The notes under the pieces were generated by a model, which worked only from the letters and a program-made list of their open reading frames with translations, searched no databases and had not been told where the DNA came from. A stretch of 36,686 nucleotides of DNA from Anaerolineae bacterium (lineage in GTDB: Bacteria > Chloroflexota > Anaerolineae > Aggregatilineales > Phototrophicaceae), in NCBI GenBank assembly GCA_022826865.1, contig JAJDUC010000122.1, positions 1 to 36,686 on the forward strand. The letters are read 5' to 3'. How positions within the stretch are numbered: the stretch's first letter is position 1; each line of letters opens with the position of its first letter. This document shows, piece by piece, positions 33,376 to 36,686 of the stretch. A program made the position numbers and the translations under genes.

Positions 33376-33480
33376 CCGCTTCCCCCGCAAACTCAACGAA
33401 TTGCTCACCACGAACACGCTCGAGAAGGCCATCGCCGTCGGAATACCAACCCCAACCCCGGCCCTTCTAGCCATCTCTAT
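33376..33480 (-). pseudogene. fragment duplicating the 3' end of copA
   Basis: Bases 33376-33440 match 33648-33712 (the last part of copA) at 60 of 65 positions by eye. Translated on the minus strand it reads AMAFSSVFVVSNSLSLRGKR, compared with AMAFSSVFVVSNSLRLRGKR in CopA, and then runs on without a stop at the equivalent place. Upstream of the match the sequence is no longer recognisable. It is a stump of a second copper-ATPase gene or a partial tandem duplication. The rest of the 33222-33638 gap is repeats. Confidence 0.75.
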
Positions 33481-33570
33481 GGCGAGCATCAGAGGCTTCG
33501 GGGAGGGGTGACGCGTCTAAGCAGATCACTCTCGGAGCAAAATCACGAGAACGCGAAACGCGCCGCGCCA

Positions 33571-33606
33571 ATGTCCTCTGTGTCTCTGTGCCTCTGTGGC
33601 AATAAA
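33571..33606 (-). repeat. CACAGAG-type short interspersed repeat
   Basis: The plus strand reads TGTCCTCTGTGTCTCTGTGC then CTCTGTGGCAATAAAT, so GCCACAGAGGCACAGAGACA lies on the minus strand. It is inverted relative to the copy at 30711 and lies just downstream of copA. Confidence 0.75.
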
Positions 33607-33638
33607 TTACCAAGCCCTGCCGCAGCTTCAAGCGACTA

Positions 33639-36083
33639 TCAGCCGATCCGCTTCCCCCGCAACCTGAGCGAATTGCTCACCACGAACACACTCGAGAAGG
33701 CCATCGCCGCCGCCGCGAACATGGGAATCAGACCGCCCAGCATGGCCACCGGAATCAGCGCCAGGTTGTAGATGAAGGCCCAGAAGAGATTCTGGTGGAT
33801 CGTGCGCAGGGTCGCCTGGCTCAGCGCGATCGCCCGCCCGACCGCCTTCAAGTCGCCGCGCACCAGCGTCACATCCGCCGCTTCGATGGCGATGTCCGTC
33901 CCGCTGCCGATGGCAAAGCCGATATCCGCCTGCGCCAGAGCCGGGGCGTCATTGATGCCATCGCCTACCATCGCCACCCGCGCGCCTTCCATTTGCAGCT
34001 GCTCGACCGCCCCCGCTTTATCGGCCGGCAGCACTTCCGCCATGACACGTTCCACGCCGACTTCGCGCGCGATGGCGTCGGCGGTCTGCTGATTGTCGCC
34101 GGTGATGAGCGCGACGCGAAGGCCACGCGCTTGCAGTTCCTGGATCGCAGCCCGCGAGCTGGGCTTGAGCTGGTCGCCGATGGCGATGGCGCCGACCAGT
34201 CCCGAATCGAGCGCCAGCAGGACGACCGTATGGCCGCGCGCCTGCAAGCGGCTGATATCTTCCGCCAGGGGCGCAAGGCCGATGCCTTGGGCTTGAAGGT
34301 AGCTCGGGCTGCCGATGAGAAGGGCGCGGTCGGCGACTGTCGCGCTGAGGCCGCGTCCCGGATGCGCTTCGAAGCTGTCCACAGGAAGCAGGTTGATGCC
34401 GCGCGCTTTGGCGGCCGCCACCACTGCTGAGGCGAGCGGGTGTTCGCTGAGGTTTTCGGCGGAGGCGCTGAATTGCAACAGGCGAAGTTCGTCGCTTTCC
34501 GGCGCGGCTACGAGCTCCATGACGCTGGGTCTGCCTTGGGTGACTGTGCCGGTTTTATCGAGCAGGACGGCGCTCAGCGAGGCGGCGCGCTCGAGGGCTT
34601 CGCTGCTGCGGAAGAGGATGCCGCCTTCGGCGCCGCGTCCGCTGCCCACCATGATGGCGGTCGGCGTTGCCAGGCCGAGGGCGCAGGGGCAGGCGATGAC
34701 CAGCACGGCGATCATGTTGAGAATGGCCCTGGGCAAGTCTGCGCCGGCGATGGTCAGCCAGCCCACAAGCGTGATGATAGCGAGCGTGATGACAAGCGGC
34801 ACAAAGTAGGCGGAGACGCGGTCGGCAATCGCTTGAATTGGCGCTTTGCTGCCTTGCGCCGATTCTACCAGACGGATGATTTGCGACAGGACGGTGTCAC
34901 GGCCGACGCGCTGCGCTTCGATAACCAGCCTGCCCTGCTGATTGATGGTCCCGCCGTAGACATCGGCGGCGGCCGATTTATCCACCGGCAGGCTTTCGCC
35001 GGTGAGCATGGATTCGTCGACCGCCGAGCGCCCGTCGGCCACAATGGCGTCGACCGGGATGCGCTCGCCAGGTTTGACCAGCAGAAGATCGCCCGGCGCG
35101 ACATCATCAATGGGGATTGACTTTTCTTTGCCGTCGCTGAGCAGTGTGGCTGTTCTTGGCGCCAGGCCCATCAGCTTCTTGATGGCGTCGCTGGTGCGGC
35201 CTTTGGCCCGCGCTTCCAGCAGCTTGCCCAGTGTGACCAGAGTGAGAATGACTGCGGTCGATTCGAAATAATCCGATTTGCCGACCACATCGCTGAATCC
35301 AAACGGGATGCCCAGCAGGACGATGAGGCCATAGACATAAGCGGCCATGGCGCCCATCGCCACCAGCACATCCATATTGGCCTGTCCCTGACGCAGTGAT
35401 CGGACGCCGCCGCTGATGTATTGCCGGCCCAGCAGCAGCATGACGGGTGTGGCCAGGGCGCCGAAGATGAAGAGCCAGATGTCCTCCGCCAGAAAAGCGA
35501 AGTTGTCCATCAGGAATGGGACTTGATGCAGGAAATGGCGCGCCATGCTGAGGCTGGCCAGCGGTATGGTGAAGATGGCGCCAGTTTTGACAAGCCGAGC
35601 TTGACGATTTATTTCGGCTTGACGGGCGGCCGCTTCTTGATCTTCGGGGGCATCTGCGGCGGATGTGTCGATGACGCCATAGCCGGCGCGCTCGACGGCG
35701 GCGACCAGGTCGCGGCGGCGCGTCAGGCCGGGCAGATACGCCACAGTCGCCTTTTCGCTGGCGAGATTGACGTTGGCGTTGATGACGCCATCGGTTTTGC
35801 TCAAGGCCCGGGACACATTCTTCTGGCACATGGCGCAGGTCATGCCGGTGATGGGCAGGTCGATCGTGGCGGCGGCGACGCCGTAACCGGCCCTTTCCAC
35901 CTGGGCGACCAGGTCGGACGCCGCGAGCTTGCCGCCGTCGAAGTGGACCTTGGCGCGTTCAGTCGCCAGGTTGACGCTGACTTCTGCGACGCCATCGGCC
36001 CGTTTGAGACTGCGCTCAACATTCTTGACGCACATGGCGCAGGTCATGCCAGTGACGGGCAGTGTAATCTCTTGGGTTGGCAT
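33639..36083 (-). CDS. copA: copper-exporting P1B-type ATPase
   Basis: CopA pumps Cu(I) out of the cytoplasm across the inner membrane at the cost of ATP. The 814-residue protein has two N-terminal heavy-metal-associated domains, each with MTCAMC (Cys15/18 and Cys83/86). Paired transmembrane helices follow, then the actuator TGES (361-364) and the transmembrane metal site CPC (465-467), the Cu+-type signature. The phosphorylation site is DKTGT (Asp509), the P1B-specific HP is at 548-549, GDGINDAPAL follows, and a final helix pair closes the protein. All catalytic residues are present. It starts at the ATG at 36083, 16 nt after the csoR stop, so the two form an operon under the copper-responsive promoter at 36434-36463. 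Confidence 0.97.
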   Translation of the reverse strand: MPTQEITLPVTGMTCAMCVKNVERSLKRADGVAEVSVNLATERAKVHFDGGKLAASDLVAQVERAGYGVAAATIDLPITGMTCAMCQKNVSRALSKTDGVINANVNLASEKATVAYLPGLTRRRDLVAAVERAGYGVIDTSAADAPEDQEAAARQAEINRQARLVKTGAIFTIPLASLSMARHFLHQVPFLMDNFAFLAEDIWLFIFGALATPVMLLLGRQYISGGVRSLRQGQANMDVLVAMGAMAAYVYGLIVLLGIPFGFSDVVGKSDYFESTAVILTLVTLGKLLEARAKGRTSDAIKKLMGLAPRTATLLSDGKEKSIPIDDVAPGDLLLVKPGERIPVDAIVADGRSAVDESMLTGESLPVDKSAAADVYGGTINQQGRLVIEAQRVGRDTVLSQIIRLVESAQGSKAPIQAIADRVSAYFVPLVITLAIITLVGWLTIAGADLPRAILNMIAVLVIACPCALGLATPTAIMVGSGRGAEGGILFRSSEALERAASLSAVLLDKTGTVTQGRPSVMELVAAPESDELRLLQFSASAENLSEHPLASAVVAAAKARGINLLPVDSFEAHPGRGLSATVADRALLIGSPSYLQAQGIGLAPLAEDISRLQARGHTVVLLALDSGLVGAIAIGDQLKPSSRAAIQELQARGLRVALITGDNQQTADAIAREVGVERVMAEVLPADKAGAVEQLQMEGARVAMVGDGINDAPALAQADIGFAIGSGTDIAIEAADVTLVRGDLKAVGRAIALSQATLRTIHQNLFWAFIYNLALIPVAMLGGLIPMFAAAAMAFSSVFVVSNSLRLRGKRIG

Positions 36084-36099
36084 GGTCTGTTCCGTTATC

Positions 36100-36399
36100 T
36101 CAGCTGTTGATCAGCTTCAGTATTTTCTGCATGTCGGCGACTGCGCGAACGGGATCGGCGCGCATTTCGCCCGCCAGCGTGTTTTCCACGTAGCAATCGA
36201 ACAGATGATTGATCAAGCTGGTCACGCCTTTTTCGATCGTGCGCGCGCGCAGAACGCGATCCTCGCAGCTGCCATCATCGGTTTCGATGAGGCTTTCCAG
36301 CGCGCCGAGCTGGCCTTGAATACGGCGGATGCGATTGATGGTCGCCCGGTTGAAGGACTGTCGTTCGCCATGTTCTTGCAAGTGTAATTCGGTTGCCAT
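36100..36399 (-). CDS. csoR: CsoR-family copper-sensing repressor
   Basis: A 99-residue all-helical DUF156 repressor (CsoR/RcnR/FrmR group). The Cu(I)-type Cys-His-Cys set is visible: Cys45 (DDGSCEDRVL), and His65 and Cys69 (INHLFDC). The N-terminal R-x-x-RIQGQLGALESLIE helix is typical and carries basic DNA-contact residues. CsoR tetramers release their operator when they bind Cu(I). AAGGCG precedes the ATG at 36399. It is cotranscribed with copA and is probably autoregulated through the inverted repeat at 36414-36438. Confidence 0.93.
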   Translation of the reverse strand: MATELHLQEHGERQSFNRATINRIRRIQGQLGALESLIETDDGSCEDRVLRARTIEKGVTSLINHLFDCYVENTLAGEMRADPVRAVADMQKILKLINS

Positions 36400-36413
36400 T
36401 GCAGCGCCTTAAG

Positions 36414-36438
36414 ATACCTATACCTCTATAGGTATAAT
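36414..36438. promoter_or_regulatory. candidate CsoR operator
   Basis: TATACCT-CTAT-AGGTATA (36419-36436) is a perfect 7-bp inverted repeat, and ATACCT is also repeated directly at 36414. It overlaps the -10 region of the csoR promoter, and its ATACC/GGTAT arms resemble known CsoR sites. Binding by this CsoR is inference from position and shape. Confidence 0.7.
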
Positions 36439-36463
36439 ATTTGATAATCATGATCGTTGTCAA
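36434..36463 (-). promoter_or_regulatory. sigma70-type promoter for csoR-copA
   Basis: On the minus strand TTGACA (36463-36458), 18 nt, TATTAT (36439-36434). The -35 is consensus and the -10 matches 5 of 6. The -10 overlaps the inverted repeat described as the CsoR operator; the leader to csoR is about 28 nt. Confidence 0.72.
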
Positions 36464-36562
36464 GGCCTTGCCGGCGGGGAGTGGTGAACAGGCGGTTATT
36501 ACAAACTGTGCCGAGCAACAATATATCTCTGTGCCCTCAGTAAGTGCAAGTAAGTCGTGCAA

Positions 36563-36686
36563 AATCTGAAGAACGGTGTAGGGGCGATTCTGTGAATCGC
36601 CCGCCGACACAAGCGCGGATTTTCGGGCGACACACAGTGTCGCCCCTACATATCGACCTTATGCTGAATTTCGCATTACTTACTTG
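36563..36686. repeat. long repeat copy containing a REP pair (36578-36649), cut by the window end
   Basis: The core GTAG-GGGCGATTC-TGT-GAATCGCCC...GGGCGACAC-ACA-GTGTCGCCC-CTAC is at 36578-36649. Beyond the core, AATCTGAAGAACGGT on the left and ATATCGACCTTATGCTGAAT with TTCGCAT on the right match the inverse strand of the interior of the MITE-like element at about 2932-3045. The shared segment is therefore about 120 bp, longer than the palindrome itself. The right end runs out of the window, so its termini cannot be seen. Confidence 0.85.

Noticed and set aside
33364..33771. 135-codon plus-strand frame near copA
   Set aside because: It is antisense to the copA 3' end and its duplicate, which explains the internal repetition.
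13..36649. CRISPR array
   Set aside because: The GTAGGGGCG palindromes are dispersed over the whole window in both orientations, not regularly spaced with unique spacers, and no cas gene is present.
1..36686. tRNA, rRNA or other structural RNA genes and an integrase/attachment site
   Set aside because: I looked through all gaps longer than about 100 bp and saw no cloverleaf with a TTCRANNC arm, no rRNA-like sequence and no recombinase gene; a covariance-model scan would be decisive.

Overview
The window is a bacterial chromosome segment of fairly high GC. It is dense with core information-processing and stress genes, separated by repeat-rich intergenic gaps and one AT-richer accessory island (about 30.4-33.6 kb). 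The set of hrcA-grpE-dnaK-dnaJ-prmA, a DnaE1-type polymerase with an intact PHP site and a long linker plus C-terminal domain, two S1-type proteins, bS21, a MenG-type methyltransferase and GTAG-footed palindromic repeats fits an uncultured Chloroflexota (Anaerolineae-like) bacterium. That assignment is inference; no rRNA or other decisive marker is present.

Layout. 0-3.2 kb: a degraded ORF, an SDR oxidoreductase and a YbaK-type deacylase (+), facing 6-phosphofructokinase (-), then a 331-bp MITE-like element with terminal inverted repeats and an 8-bp target duplication. 3.2-8.1 kb: dnaE (-) divergent from mutM (+). 8.1-14.3 kb: a minus-strand block trxA, prs, VTT membrane protein, secA, MBL hydrolase; prs/VTT overlap and secA/MBL are 13 nt apart. 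14.5-21.5 kb: the plus-strand heat-shock run hrcA, grpE, dnaK, (terminator), dnaJ, prmA, menG. 21.5-26.1 kb: minus-strand translation genes infA, rpsU and two tandem S1 paralogues, then a phosphoribosyltransferase. 26.1-30.4 kb: a second TIR element, an M81/MlrC-type metallopeptidase, an AstE/M14 deacylase, an SDR remnant and a threonine synthase-type PLP enzyme. 30.4-33.6 kb: three exported or membrane-anchored orphan proteins, a copA-like 3' fragment and several repeats. 33.6-36.4 kb: a CsoR-CopA copper-efflux unit with a recognisable operator-promoter, ending in another repeat copy.

The most unusual signal is the intergenic repeat system. Pairs of hairpins each carry a GTAG foot (GTAG-hairpin-spacer-hairpin-CTAC). 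The stems vary between copies but stay complementary, which matches REP/BIME architecture. Two of these pairs sit inside larger elements with shared terminal inverted repeats (GG[T/C]AGTGTATC...), one of them with a clean 8-bp target-site duplication. CACAGAG-type short repeats recur beside them. No transposase is encoded in the window, so mobilisation would have to be in trans.

Functionally, the heat-shock block is a repressor plus chaperone unit, although no CIRCE operator is visible. The minus-strand translation block contains a consensus promoter with an unusually long leader before one S1 gene. The copper unit is a self-contained sensor and pump.
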